Origin: Gammaproteobacteria bacterium
Lineage (GTDB): Bacteria; Pseudomonadota; Gammaproteobacteria; SURF-13
Reading direction: 5' to 3'
Assembly: GCA_030680605.1 (NCBI GenBank)
Contig: JAUXUQ010000007.1
Span: 117,090 to 181,089, forward strand
Length of the DNA stretch: 64,000 nt
Part shown: in pieces, positions 8,896 to 16,234 of the stretch
Numbering within the stretch: position 1 is the stretch's first letter
How the letters are laid out: each line of letters opens with the position of its first letter
Position numbers and translations under genes: made by a program
Notes under the pieces: generated by a model
Database searches by the model: none
Told to the model about the DNA's origin: nothing
The model's input: only the letters and a program-made list of their open reading frames with translations

Positions 8896-10038
8896 TTAAA
8901 ATTTGAACGTGTAACGCACATAGAAATCGACGTCCTCGCGTTTGTACAAACTGCCGACGCGCTGATGAATATCCTCACGATTCCGGACGCGCGCCTCTAA
9001 TGCCTGTTCCTTGTCGATGGCCCATTTGTAGCGCAACTCGACGAGATTGGCATTGGGGCCGAAATCCGGAGACAACAGCCAGCCATCGCCCGCACGGCCG
9101 AACACAAGCCCTACGCTGTGCCGTGGAACAATATCGATAAAATTGAACGTGATCTGTGCCGCGAGTCCATCGGCGTCACCTGACGTACCGGTTCTCACCA
9201 CGCTGCGTTGAGGGGTGTTCGGGGCGTAACCTGCTTCGCCGGCCAGCATGAACTTCATGCTGCCACGCATCGGCCACTGCCCAGCGAGTCGGCCGACCAA
9301 GCCCCAGTAGTCCTCAACTGGCCCCACACCGACACCGCTGCTGTGCAGGGCATCCGGCAACCAGGTGATATCCACCGCGCGCTGAATGAGCGGTCCGGCT
9401 TTTTGTGTGTTTTCAAGGCCGACAAAATAGGACACGCGACTGCCGTCGCCCCTGAAATCAAGCGGTGCATGCCGTACCTGGGTTGCACCTTCACTGTCGT
9501 TGTACTGGGCAATCGCAGTCGTGGCCCAGCCGCTCACGGACGTGTGCTTGACCTGAACACCATCGGTCCAGGTGATGTCGGTGTTCGGGCTGTCATTCCG
9601 ATCCAGCGATTTCTTGGCCACGCCAGCGAGTTCGGCCTTGCTCTGGAAGCGGCCAAGGCGCACTTGCCATGCCGTGTCCGGACGATATTCAACATAGGCC
9701 TCGTCCAGCGTGGAATCGCCGCGGCGCAAGCCGTCATCAGCCGGGATGCTGCTGAAAATCTCGAAGTGCAACGCGTTGCGATCATCCGTGGAATAACGCC
9801 CGGCGAAGCGAACCTGTGCCAGCCATTGCTCGTTGAATTTGGCGCTGACCCCAGGGCGCACGCGCAACCGAAATTCGTCGGTTGTGTCTTCCGTGCCGTT
9901 ACGGTCGTCGCGGTGCAGCGAGAAAAATCCCGTTCGCACATCGCCGTTCACAGAGAATTCAACGGCCGCAGCCGGGCCAGCCAAAGCCAGGCACCAAACC
10001 GAGAACACCGGACTTCCCCATTTCTTAAAACAAAACAT
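8896..10038 (-). CDS. Outer-membrane beta-barrel porin-like protein
   Basis: 380 residues. Residues 1-25 are a signal peptide ending ALAGPAAA. The mature part alternates short hydrophobic and polar strands (VRTGFFSLHRDD, FRLRVRPGVSAKF, QVRLGRFQSK, FYVRYTFKF) and ends in phenylalanine, the outer-membrane insertion signature. It resembles alginate/porin-type barrels with a channel, but no substrate can be named. It lies convergent to the aminopeptidase and is bracketed by the 140-bp direct repeat together with the IS element, so it may have arrived as, or been displaced with, accessory DNA. AT-rich TATACT/TATACA boxes 20-40 nt before the ATG could be a promoter. Confidence 0.75.
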   Translation of the reverse strand: MFCFKKWGSPVFSVWCLALAGPAAAVEFSVNGDVRTGFFSLHRDDRNGTEDTTDEFRLRVRPGVSAKFNEQWLAQVRFAGRYSTDDRNALHFEIFSSIPADDGLRRGDSTLDEAYVEYRPDTAWQVRLGRFQSKAELAGVAKKSLDRNDSPNTDITWTDGVQVKHTSVSGWATTAIAQYNDSEGATQVRHAPLDFRGDGSRVSYFVGLENTQKAGPLIQRAVDITWLPDALHSSGVGVGPVEDYWGLVGRLAGQWPMRGSMKFMLAGEAGYAPNTPQRSVVRTGTSGDADGLAAQITFNFIDIVPRHSVGLVFGRAGDGWLLSPDFGPNANLVELRYKWAIDKEQALEARVRNREDIHQRVGSLYKREDVDFYVRYTFKF

Positions 10039-10164
10039 GATGGCTCTTTAATCATTCCGATAGTGTATAAGAAGTATAAAGGCCATTTTCCCCGAAAACC
10101 ATCGACCATTTTCCGGGTTCAGACGCCCGTGATCACGCTTATGCTTGTGTGATCAATGGGGTCA

Positions 10165-10167
10165 GGC
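10165..10167. repeat. Target-site duplication GGC, left copy
   Basis: GGC directly outside the TGAGG terminus, matched by GGC at 11424-11426. Removing the element and one GGC restores the palindrome GGGTCAGGCTGACCC. Confidence 0.65.
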
Positions 10168-10197
10168 TGAGGCATACCCGATTCCACGGACATGTGG

Positions 10198-11103
10198 TTA
10201 GGGGGCAATAGATTTTTCTTCATACTGCATCGGACTCACGTAACCGAGTGTTTCGCGTAGCCGTTCCCGATTATAAAACACTTCAATCCACTCGAAGAGG
10301 GCGCTTCTTGCCTCGGCCCGGGTCTTGAAGTCACAGCCCCAGACCAGCTCATTCTTGAGGCCAGAGAAGAAGCTCTCGGCCACGGCATTGTCGTAGCAAT
10401 CGCCCTTCCTGCTCATACTCATACTGGGGATCATGTGGTGGGCCTTCAGTATGGCGCGATAGCTTACGCTGGCGTACAGGATGCCTTGGTCGGTGTGGTG
10501 GATGAGGCCGGGCTTGGGATTGCGCCGCGCGATGGCCATGACCAAGGCATCGTTGGCGAGTGGCCGGTTCTGGCGATCACTCATGGCCCAGCCCACCACC
10601 TTGCGCGAGTAGAGATCGAGCAGTACCGCAAGATGCAGCCAGCCTTCGCGGGTCGGGATGAAGGTGATGTCGCCGACCCATATGCGATTGGGCCGGTCCA
10701 CAGTGAAGTGGCGATCCAGCAGATTCGGTGCGGCCGGATCACTGTTGCGGGCCGCATACGACAGACGGAAGCGGCGCGCCCATTTGGGCACGATACCGTG
10801 GAGGCTGCGCAACCGCGCCACACGATTATGGCCGTACATCTGGCCTTCTGCCCGGAGTGCCCGCACCGTCTTGACCACGCCATAGGCCTCACGTGCGCGG
10901 GCATGGACGGTTTGGATGCGCGTGAGCACATCACGGTTTTCCAATGTCCGCGTGCAGGCGAGCCGCCCTTGCCAAGCGTAGTAACCACTGCGGGAGACCT
11001 CGAGCGCCCGACACAGCGCAGTGATACGGTGAGCTCGCGCGTGCTCCTCGATGAACTGATATCTCACGACGATTCCCGCGCAAAGTACACGGCCGACTTT
11101 TTT
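10198..11103 (-). CDS. IS3-family transposase OrfB, DDE catalytic domain (reached by -1 frameshift)
   Basis: The frame continues from the AAAAAAG slippery heptamer at 11097-11103 and encodes about 300 residues. An HTH_21-like part (YQFIEEHARAHRITALCRALEVSRSGYYAW) is followed by the rve integrase core with the DDE residues in VGDITFIPT, HHTDQG and DNAVAESFF, and by the RLRETLGYVSP C-terminal motif. No plausible independent start codon is seen at the junction, so it is made as an OrfAB fusion, as in other IS3 elements. The frame itself is intact. Confidence 0.9.
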   Translation of the reverse strand, partial: KKVGRVLCAGIVVRYQFIEEHARAHRITALCRALEVSRSGYYAWQGRLACTRTLENRDVLTRIQTVHARAREAYGVVKTVRALRAEGQMYGHNRVARLRSLHGIVPKWARRFRLSYAARNSDPAAPNLLDRHFTVDRPNRIWVGDITFIPTREGWLHLAVLLDLYSRKVVGWAMSDRQNRPLANDALVMAIARRNPKPGLIHHTDQGILYASVSYRAILKAHHMIPSMSMSRKGDCYDNAVAESFFSGLKNELVWGCDFKTRAEARSALFEWIEVFYNRERLRETLGYVSPMQYEEKSIAP

Positions 11104-11361
11104 AAAATGATATTCTCTTCCCTGAGGCGTGCGTTTTCGCGCTGAAGCTTCACGAACTCCGCCTCCCGGCCAGCGCGGCGACCGTGGCCAGGAAACACCT
11201 GCTCCCCACCTTTGGCCTGCAACTGCTCTTTCCACTTGTAGATCTGGTTGCGTCGAATTCCGAGTTCGCGGGCAAGGTCGGCGGCAGGCTTATCGCCGCG
11301 TTCCAATAATCGCACCGCTTCCAGCTTGAATTCCTTGGGGAAACAACGGACGCTTCTTCAT
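11064..11361 (-). pseudogene. IS3-family OrfA (helix-turn-helix) with a 1-nt frameshift near its start
   Basis: The expected start ATG at 11361 reads MKKRPLF and then leaves the frame. The conserved continuation FPKEFKLEAVRLLERGDKPAADLARELGIRRNQIYKWKEQL is one base out of phase, within a homopolymer run (GGGGAAAC on the plus strand near 11337-11344). Downstream an HTH and a leucine-zipper helix (FVKLQRENARLREENIILKK) are intact, ending at TGA 11064-11066 just past the slippery site. A GTG in the conserved frame could still start a shortened protein of about 83 residues. A sequencing error in the homopolymer is the alternative. Confidence 0.75.
11097..11103 (-). promoter_or_regulatory. Programmed -1 frameshift site A6G
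   Basis: On the minus strand AAAAAAG occurs where OrfA (TTA AAA AAG TCG) and OrfB (AAA AAA GTC) frames overlap. Slippage back one base moves ribosomes from OrfA into OrfB. This is the standard IS3 control of transposase level. Confidence 0.8.
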
Positions 11362-11423
11362 CGGACATCCTCCTTCTGGCATTATGTGCCTATCTGGGTG
11401 TCCGTGAAACTAGGTATACCTCA

Positions 11424-11426
11424 GGC
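11424..11426. repeat. Target-site duplication GGC, right copy
   Basis: Pairs with 10165-10167. The following TGACCC mirrors the GGGTCA left of the element. Confidence 0.65.
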
Positions 11427-11443
11427 TGACCCTGTTATTCTTG

Positions 11444-11583
11444 TGTGGATTTATCGAGCGGTAACCATAAAGGCGGCCTCGCCCACATCCCGACCGACAT
11501 CACCGGCTTCGGCGTGCGCCTTACGCTCAATTTATTACTGGAACAAAACGTGTTGACTCGCCCACGCGGCAAGTCAAGATAAT
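11444..11583 (+). repeat. Direct repeat, copy 2: duplicated aminopeptidase 3' end
   Basis: 139 of 140 bp identical to 8499-8638, starting 21 nt after the IS terminus. The single change turns the original TGA stop region into AAGTCAAGATAA, so the copied frame would end at a TAA two codons later. It has no start and is a relic. It records either tandem duplication or insertion of the 2.9-kb porin-plus-IS segment at the gene's 3' end. Confidence 0.95.
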
Positions 11584-11591
11584 GGGATATA

Positions 11592-11661
11592 TGTAGGTCG
11601 GATCAAGCATAGCGGAGACGACAAAGCAACGTCGGATCCGCTATGCTTGATCCGACCTACA
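11592..11661. repeat. Perfect 25-bp inverted repeat (palindromic dispersed-type element)
   Basis: Arms at 11592-11616 and 11637-11661 are exact reverse complements (GTAGGTCGGATCAAGC core) around a 20-nt loop that itself pairs GACG/CGTC. This GTAGGTCGGAT-type palindrome resembles repeats often seen scattered between proteobacterial genes. It would fold into a long hairpin and could terminate transcription in either direction. Confidence 0.8.
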
Positions 11662-11674
11662 CACTGAGAAATAA

Positions 11675-11826
11675 CGAAAGAAAGTCGTTCTGCCTATCTG
11701 GGTCGAGGTAACGCGGCGTGACGTACATGATTACAGCCCAAGCCTCGCCGACAAGGTCGCGTTGCAGTGGTCGGATGGAATCAAGCAAGTCGCGGGGGCG
11801 CTTGCGTCAGAGGTGCTGGCTAACCC
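11675..11826 (+). pseudogene. Remnant of the C-terminal end of a TIR-domain protein
   Basis: The frame reads KKVVLPIWVEVTRRDVHDYSPSLADKVAL and continues to LANPG. That is the hallmark end of bacterial TIR_2-type domains (ILPIWHxVTRxEVxxYSPSLADKxAL). The N-terminal part, including the catalytic Glu region, is absent and replaced by a palindrome. The frame stays open past 11826 without further similarity. It is probably the tail of a lost defence or signalling gene. The match is from motif memory, so a profile search would be decisive. Confidence 0.55.
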
Positions 11827-11856
11827 CGGATGGGCTTGTTTGAAAAGGGAGACCTC

Positions 11857-12297
11857 ATGTTCAACCCATATGCGATCATTCTCGGCCTCTTCATCATCGC
11901 CGGTTTTATTGTTACCCTGTGGGGCTGGTTCATCATTGCCAAGGCACGAAAAACGCGGCGCTGGCCCATGGTTGAAGGCGTCATTGAACAGTCCGCGCCC
12001 ACGTCAGAAGCCGACGGCCTGCCGCCGCACCTCCTGTTCAGCTACACGGTGGCCACGCACACTTATCAGCGCGCATTGGAGTTTCCAGGCGGCGCCAACT
12101 CCTCGCCGGAACTCGCTGTAGGCTATGCCGGGAAATACCCCGTCGGCGCCAAAGTCCCCGTATATTACAACCCCGATCAGCCTGATCAGGCCACACTTGA
12201 GCCTGGTCTGGCCCGTGGCGACTGGATGATGCTCGCCATGGGAATCACCGCCATGATCTTTGGGATATTCGCCCTGTTTTTCGGCAACTATACATAG
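11857..12297 (+). CDS. DUF3592 membrane protein
   Basis: 146 residues. A first transmembrane helix (about 5-27, ILGLFIIAGFIVTLWGWFIIA) is followed by the DUF3592 beta-rich part (WPMVEGVIEQS, PHLLFSYTVATHTYQRALEF, YPVGAKVPVYYNPDQPDQATLEPG) and a second helix near the C terminus (LAMGITAMIFGIFALFF). The ATG at 11857 has GGGAG 7 nt before it, better than an in-frame ATG nine codons upstream. The function of the family is unknown. It stands alone between the TIR remnant and a palindrome that begins at its stop codon. Confidence 0.8.
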   Translation: MFNPYAIILGLFIIAGFIVTLWGWFIIAKARKTRRWPMVEGVIEQSAPTSEADGLPPHLLFSYTVATHTYQRALEFPGGANSSPELAVGYAGKYPVGAKVPVYYNPDQPDQATLEPGLARGDWMMLAMGITAMIFGIFALFFGNYT

Positions 12298-12388
12298 CAC
12301 AAGGGCGCAATAACCAAAGGGCATTGCGCCGCATGTGTACCGGCCAATCATCCGGTGCAATGCGCTGCGCTTATTGCACCCTTGTGCT
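12296..12388. repeat. Imperfect 35-bp inverted repeat after the DUF3592 gene
   Basis: Arms 12296-12330 and 12354-12388 (AGCACAAGGG.GCAATAA and its complement, with GCATTGC. inner blocks) match with a few differences around a 23-nt loop. The GGGTGCAATAAGCGCAGCGCATTGCACC arm is a familiar REP-like pattern. It starts inside the DUF3592 stop codon, so it could end that transcript. Confidence 0.7.
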
Positions 12389-12439
12389 ATTTGCCGCCCA
12401 CCCTTTGTCGTAGACTACATCGCAACACAGGAGGCCATC

Positions 12440-12669
12440 ATGGGACGAGCGCTACACGCACTCGGTATAGACAGCATGAGCGTCGAAGATCGAATTGAAC
12501 TGGCACAGGATTTTTGGATTCGGTCGCCATTGAAGCTGGGCTATTGCCACCCAGCCCGGCAGAAAAGGCCGAGCTCGACCGTCGCCTCGCCGAGGATAAT
12601 GCTGCGCCGAACAACGCCATCTCCTGGGAAACCATCAAGACTGAAGCCCAAGCACGCTGGCAACGCTAG
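12440..12669 (+). pseudogene. Frameshifted addiction-module antitoxin (PF09720-like)
   Basis: ATG at 12440 with an AGGAGG ribosome site begins MGRALHALGIDSMSVEDRIELAQD, the N terminus of small stress-response/antitoxin proteins of about 75 residues. At about 12511-12518 (GATTTTTGGATTCGG) one base is missing. The next frame then continues as expected (WDSVAIEAGLLPPSPAEKAEL ... ISWETIKTEAQARWQR) to TAG at 12667-12669. No RelE/ParE toxin follows. It is a decayed module or a sequencing slip in the T run. Confidence 0.75.
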
Positions 12670-12690
12670 TGCCCAGTGTCATTGAACCGG

Positions 12691-12718
12691 CACTCTGCGG
12701 CTTTCAGGCCGCAGAGTG
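12691..12718. terminator. 11-bp hairpin shared by convergent genes
   Basis: CACTCTGCGGC (12691-12701) pairs perfectly with 12708-12718 around a 6-nt loop. It covers the stop of the phosphatase gene on the minus strand and follows the antitoxin relic on the plus strand. No T tract follows on either side, so termination strength is uncertain. Confidence 0.5.
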
Positions 12719-13555
12719 GACAAGGAGATCAGGAGGGCGCCCGCCCGCCAGCCATGCCTTCCATTCCTGAAACAGCCGTTCATCCAGCGCCGCCACTACC
12801 GAGGACGGCTGTAAGTCCGCGCAGCAGACCGGCGTACCGTTTAACGTAAGCGCAAAACCGCCTGTCTCACTCAGAATCAGGCTGCCCGCCGCGTAATCCC
12901 ACAGCTTCTGCCCGCCGTGCATATACACATGGAAGCGCCCGGCAGCAAGCCAGCACCATTCCAGCGCAACGGAACCAAAGTTGCGCTGTGACAGATACGG
13001 CGGCGTGCGTGCCAGGCGCTCGGCCAGCGGGGCGGTCAGCCGCTTGAAGTCCACCACTGCCACGCACTGCCGCAAACTGCGTTGCTCCGGTTGCGGCGTC
13101 AGGCGCTCGCCGTTCAGCCACACACCCTGCCCCTTGCACGCGCTGAACATCTCATCCCGTATCGGGTCGTAGATGATGGCCGCACGCGCTTCACCTGCCA
13201 CCAGCAGGGCGAGTGATACGGCAAAAAACGGAATGCCGGCGGCGAAATTTGTGGTGCCGTCCAGTGGGTCGAGACACCACAATCCGGTTTCCGCGTGTTG
13301 CATCAGTTGCTGCTGCTGCTCGGCCGCCATCTCCTCGCTGAGGAAGGCATAGCCGGGCCAGCGCCGGGCCAGCTCGCTTTCCAGACGGTGGTGCAAGGCA
13401 AAGTCCGCCTCCGTCACGGTACTGCCATCCGCCTTTTCGTGGCGCAGGCATACGGTAAAACGGGGCAGCAGTTCCTCGCGTGCGGCGCGGCTGACGATGT
13501 CACGTAACCGGGCAAGCTCGTCCAGGGAAAAATTTATTTCATTTTTTGCAGTCAT
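12704..13555 (-). CDS. Inositol monophosphatase family protein
   Basis: 283 residues. The metal-binding motifs are E74/E75 (LSEE), D96-P-L-D99-G-T-T-N-F, and LWDYAAGSLILSETGG with D220. The family removes phosphate from inositol-1-phosphate, 3'(2'),5'-bisphosphate nucleosides or sugar phosphates using magnesium. Residues between motifs do not tell me which substrate this member uses, so neither suhB nor cysQ is assigned. It is divergent from the CPXCG/pyrC pair, whose start lies 30 nt away. Confidence 0.85.
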   Translation of the reverse strand: MTAKNEINFSLDELARLRDIVSRAAREELLPRFTVCLRHEKADGSTVTEADFALHHRLESELARRWPGYAFLSEEMAAEQQQQLMQHAETGLWCLDPLDGTTNFAAGIPFFAVSLALLVAGEARAAIIYDPIRDEMFSACKGQGVWLNGERLTPQPEQRSLRQCVAVVDFKRLTAPLAERLARTPPYLSQRNFGSVALEWCWLAAGRFHVYMHGGQKLWDYAAGSLILSETGGFALTLNGTPVCCADLQPSSVVAALDERLFQEWKAWLAGGRPPDLLVHSAA

Positions 13556-13584
13556 GTGTGTTACAGCCCTGCTAAACTGAACTT

Positions 13585-13773
13585 GTGCTGATTTCGCGTA
13601 GCATACAGTGTCCTTACTGCGGCGAGCGGTTTACAGTCGAAATTGATACTTCGGCCGGAGCTCAGGAAACTATTGAGGATTGTCATGTGTGCTGTCGCCC
13701 GATAAATTTTCATATAGAAGTGGATTATGCGGGAAAACTCCTTGGCGTGAAAACCCTGCGTGATGACGACTAG
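13585..13773 (+). CDS. CPXCG-motif cysteine-rich protein
   Basis: 62 residues beginning at a GTG. It has CPYCG at 9-13 and CHVCCRPI near 33-37, two cysteine knuckles likely to bind a metal such as zinc, followed by FHIEVDYAGK. Members are small and widespread in gammaproteobacteria and uncharacterised. The last 11 nt overlap the start of pyrC, so the two are co-transcribed and perhaps translationally coupled. Confidence 0.85.
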   Translation: MLISRSIQCPYCGERFTVEIDTSAGAQETIEDCHVCCRPINFHIEVDYAGKLLGVKTLRDDD

Positions 13774-14800
13774 CCTTACACTCACCCGTCCCGACGACTG
13801 GCATGTGCATCTGCGTGATGGGGCCGCGCTGGCAACTGCGTTGCCGCATACCGCCCAGCGCTTCGCGCGCGCCATCGTCATGCCCAACCTCAAACCCCCG
13901 GTAACGACCACCGCGCAGGCATTAGCCTACCGCACGCGTATCCTTGATCTGCTGCCCCATAACTCAAACTTTGAGCCACTGATGACGCTATACCTCACCG
14001 ACAACACATCGGCTGAGGAAGTCGCCCGGGCCAAGGCCAGCCAGATAACCGCCGTCAAATATTATCCGGCAGGCGCGACAACCAATTCCGAGTCGGGTGT
14101 CACTGCGCTGGACAAGACCTACACAGCACTCGCCGCCATGGAGGAGCACGACCTGCCGCTGCTGCTGCACGGCGAAGTCACCGGCAACGATGTGGACGTG
14201 TTCGACCGGGAAAAAACCTTTATTGACCGCTACCTGCGCGGCCTGATCGAGCGCTTCCCCCGGCTACGCATCGTGCTGGAACACATCACCACCCAGTACG
14301 CGGTCGAATTTGTGCGCGCCGCGCCAGCCACGGTGGGCGCGACGATCACCGCGCACCATATACTGCTCAACCGCAACGCGATGTTTGAGGGTGGAATACG
14401 CCCCCATTATTACTGCCTCCCAGTACTGAAGCGGGAAGAACACCGTGCAGCAGTTTTGAGCGCAGCCATCAGCGGTAACCCGAAGTTCTTCCTCGGCACA
14501 GACAGCGCACCGCACCCACAAACCGCCAAGGAGTCTGGCTGCGGTTGTGCCGGAATCTATTCAGCACACGCTGGCATTGAACTCTACGCCGAAGCATTCG
14601 CCCAAGCTGGCGCGCTGGACAAACTGGAGGGTTTCGCCAGCTTTTTCGGTGCAGACTTCTACCAGTTACCGCGCAACCAGGAAAAAATCACGCTACTCAA
14701 GAAAAAGTGGACGGTACCACTGAGTTACGCTGCCGGCACGGACTCCATTGTGCCGTTGCGTGCCGGACAAGCCATGGCCTGGAGCTTGAGCCCGGCTTAA
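13763..14800 (+). CDS. pyrC: Dihydroorotase, class II
   Basis: 345 residues. It closes carbamoyl-aspartate to dihydroorotate in pyrimidine synthesis. The metal-binding DWHVHLRDG is at the N terminus. AVKYYPAG holds the Lys that is carbamylated to bridge two zinc ions. LLLHGEV, LEHIT and GTDSAPH supply the further His/Asp ligands. Length and motifs match the E. coli-type enzyme. The ATG at 13763 is taken rather than the GTG one codon before. Its TAA overlaps the stop of the convergent TraB/GumN gene. Confidence 0.96.
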   Translation: MTTSLTLTRPDDWHVHLRDGAALATALPHTAQRFARAIVMPNLKPPVTTTAQALAYRTRILDLLPHNSNFEPLMTLYLTDNTSAEEVARAKASQITAVKYYPAGATTNSESGVTALDKTYTALAAMEEHDLPLLLHGEVTGNDVDVFDREKTFIDRYLRGLIERFPRLRIVLEHITTQYAVEFVRAAPATVGATITAHHILLNRNAMFEGGIRPHYYCLPVLKREEHRAAVLSAAISGNPKFFLGTDSAPHPQTAKESGCGCAGIYSAHAGIELYAEAFAQAGALDKLEGFASFFGADFYQLPRNQEKITLLKKKWTVPLSYAAGTDSIVPLRAGQAMAWSLSPA

Positions 14801-15708
14801 TACACTACGGAAATACTGTATCCACGCTGCTGCAACAGCCGCAGCACGCCCTGCTCGCCCGGCAAGTGCAGGGCGCCGATAGCAACAAAGGCATTACCCT
14901 CCTGCAAGCGCGGCATCATGCGCTCTGCCATGCGCACGTTGCGCTCATATATCAATCGGCGTTCAACCTCTGCAACCAGGCGCGGGTTTTCCAAGCGGCT
15001 CGACTCCTCGTCACTCAGTTGTTGCATACCCGCCAGATCACGTGCCAGATAGCGCTCTATCACTTGCTGCAAGTCGCGCTTCAATTGTGCGTGGTTCTCA
15101 ACCGCCTCTTCCAGCAAAACGATCTGATCCTGCAGGGCAATTTCGTCAAACACCTTGAGTTGCTCGTCGATGGTTTCCAGACCATGCACTCGCTTGCCTT
15201 GTTGCACGGCATTGGCCTGCAGCATCCTGTCGAGGAAAAGCCCGGTCTCCGGCTTGGGCAGGCTGAGCGTGGTGAATACCACCCACGGCTTCATCCGCAG
15301 CACGACTTCGGGCGGCGTACCATACTCCAGCATCAGGCTGCTTGTACGCGTAAACAGCGCCTGACCCAGAAGGGTTCTTAAATCCTGCCTGATGGGCAGG
15401 AACATCCGGCCTGCCATCTGTTGGGTAACGCTGTCATCCAGCAGCACTTCCATGGCAAAACTGTCCGCACCATCAAAGGCCTGCTGTACTACCGCTGGCA
15501 CGTTCAGTACGCGCGGATCCTCGGAATGGACAGTCCCAAACAGATAGCTCGGTCTGACGCCCGGCCGCTCTATCTTCCACAGCAGCCCGTGGGTAAAGGC
15601 TGCCGCAACCACCGGCGCAGCCTGGGGTAAGGCCGCATGCAGGACAGGCGCGGTGAGCGGCGCCCACAGCAGCGCCAGCGCCAACAGCCATTTGTGGATG
15701 TATTTCAT
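14797..15708 (-). CDS. TraB/GumN family secreted protein
   Basis: 303 residues with a signal peptide (about 1-25, ending VLHAA). The TraB/GumN fold is marked by SYLFGTVHSED, the GLETIDEQLKVFDEI block and the closing FVAIGALHLPGEQGVLRLLQQRGY. The conserved Gly-x-x-His pairs (GTVH, GALH) are the proposed metal-dependent active site shared with Tiki proteases. It is probably periplasmic. The role is unknown. It is followed downstream by pyrC in convergent orientation, and grxD lies just upstream on the same strand. Confidence 0.85.
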   Translation of the reverse strand: MKYIHKWLLALALLWAPLTAPVLHAALPQAAPVVAAAFTHGLLWKIERPGVRPSYLFGTVHSEDPRVLNVPAVVQQAFDGADSFAMEVLLDDSVTQQMAGRMFLPIRQDLRTLLGQALFTRTSSLMLEYGTPPEVVLRMKPWVVFTTLSLPKPETGLFLDRMLQANAVQQGKRVHGLETIDEQLKVFDEIALQDQIVLLEEAVENHAQLKRDLQQVIERYLARDLAGMQQLSDEESSRLENPRLVAEVERRLIYERNVRMAERMMPRLQEGNAFVAIGALHLPGEQGVLRLLQQRGYSISVVY

Positions 15709-15756
15709 GGGGGATGGCAGCGGGCAGGTAACTCGCCCGCTGCCGCAGGCACCAGA

Positions 15757-16095
15757 CTAGTGGTTGTCAGCCTGGGCTGAACGCTGGCGGGCCTCGTCGA
15801 CCATCTTCTGCAACTCACCACTCTGGTACAGATCCAGCGTGATGTCGCAGCCGCCCACCAGTTCGCCATTGATATAAACCTGCGGGAACGTAGGCCAGTT
15901 GGCGTAACGCGGGAGATTCTGGAAGATTTCCGGGTCTTCCAGCACATTGACATGCGCAAACTCGGCACCCGTCGCCTTGAGCGCCTGCGCGGTGCGGGAG
16001 GAGAAGCCACACTGAGGCATCTGCGGCGAACCCTTCATGAAAACAATAATGGGGTTGTTTTCCACCTGCTGTTTGATTCTTTCCATCACATCCAT
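15757..16095 (-). CDS. grxD: Monothiol glutaredoxin, Grx4 type
   Basis: 112 residues with the monothiol active site CGFS (C29-S32) after FMKGSPQMPQ, plus WPTFPQVYINGELVGGCDI for glutathione binding. Such proteins hold a [2Fe-2S] cluster between two monomers and act in iron-sulfur delivery with BolA. The ATG at 16095 has AGGTAA upstream and gives the standard length; an in-frame ATG five codons earlier is less likely. Divergent from the unknown gene before aroC. Confidence 0.95.
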   Translation of the reverse strand: MDVMERIKQQVENNPIIVFMKGSPQMPQCGFSSRTAQALKATGAEFAHVNVLEDPEIFQNLPRYANWPTFPQVYINGELVGGCDITLDLYQSGELQKMVDEARQRSAQADNH

Positions 16096-16219
16096 AGCGT
16101 TACCTCGCAAACATTGATACTGGCCGCCTATTATACCAGACCCGGCCGCTGCCCCCGTAACCCCACAGCCGCTAATTCCGGGTTCCTTTTGTGGGCTTTC
16201 GATACGGCCCGCCTGCTCC

Positions 16220-16234
16220 TATAATGCAGTGATG
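16220..16234 (+). promoter_or_regulatory. Perfect -10 box placed for a leaderless transcript
   Basis: TATAAT at 16220-16225 lies exactly 7 nt before the ATG at 16232, the position expected for the transcription start. A weak -35 (TTTCGA, 16197-16202) sits 17 nt upstream. No ribosome site can exist between them. This predicts an mRNA beginning at or next to the start codon. Confidence 0.5.

Larger units (their letters stand above)
10168..11423 (-). mobile_element. IS3-family insertion sequence, 1256 bp
   Basis: Terminal inverted repeats of 25 bp (20 matches) lie at 10168-10192 and 11399-11423, starting TGAGG and containing TTYCACGGACA. A 3-bp GGC duplication flanks them. Size, TG...CA ends, two overlapping frames and an A6G slippery site are all typical of IS3. 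Reading is on the minus strand. The element sits in the middle of a palindrome. orfA appears frameshifted near its start, so autonomous movement is doubtful. Confidence 0.92.

Noticed and set aside
11762..12121. 120-codon frame starting at a TTG across the DUF3592 start
   Set aside because: Its first part continues the TIR relic frame, but after 11826 it is out of phase with the well-supported DUF3592 gene and resembles random translation.
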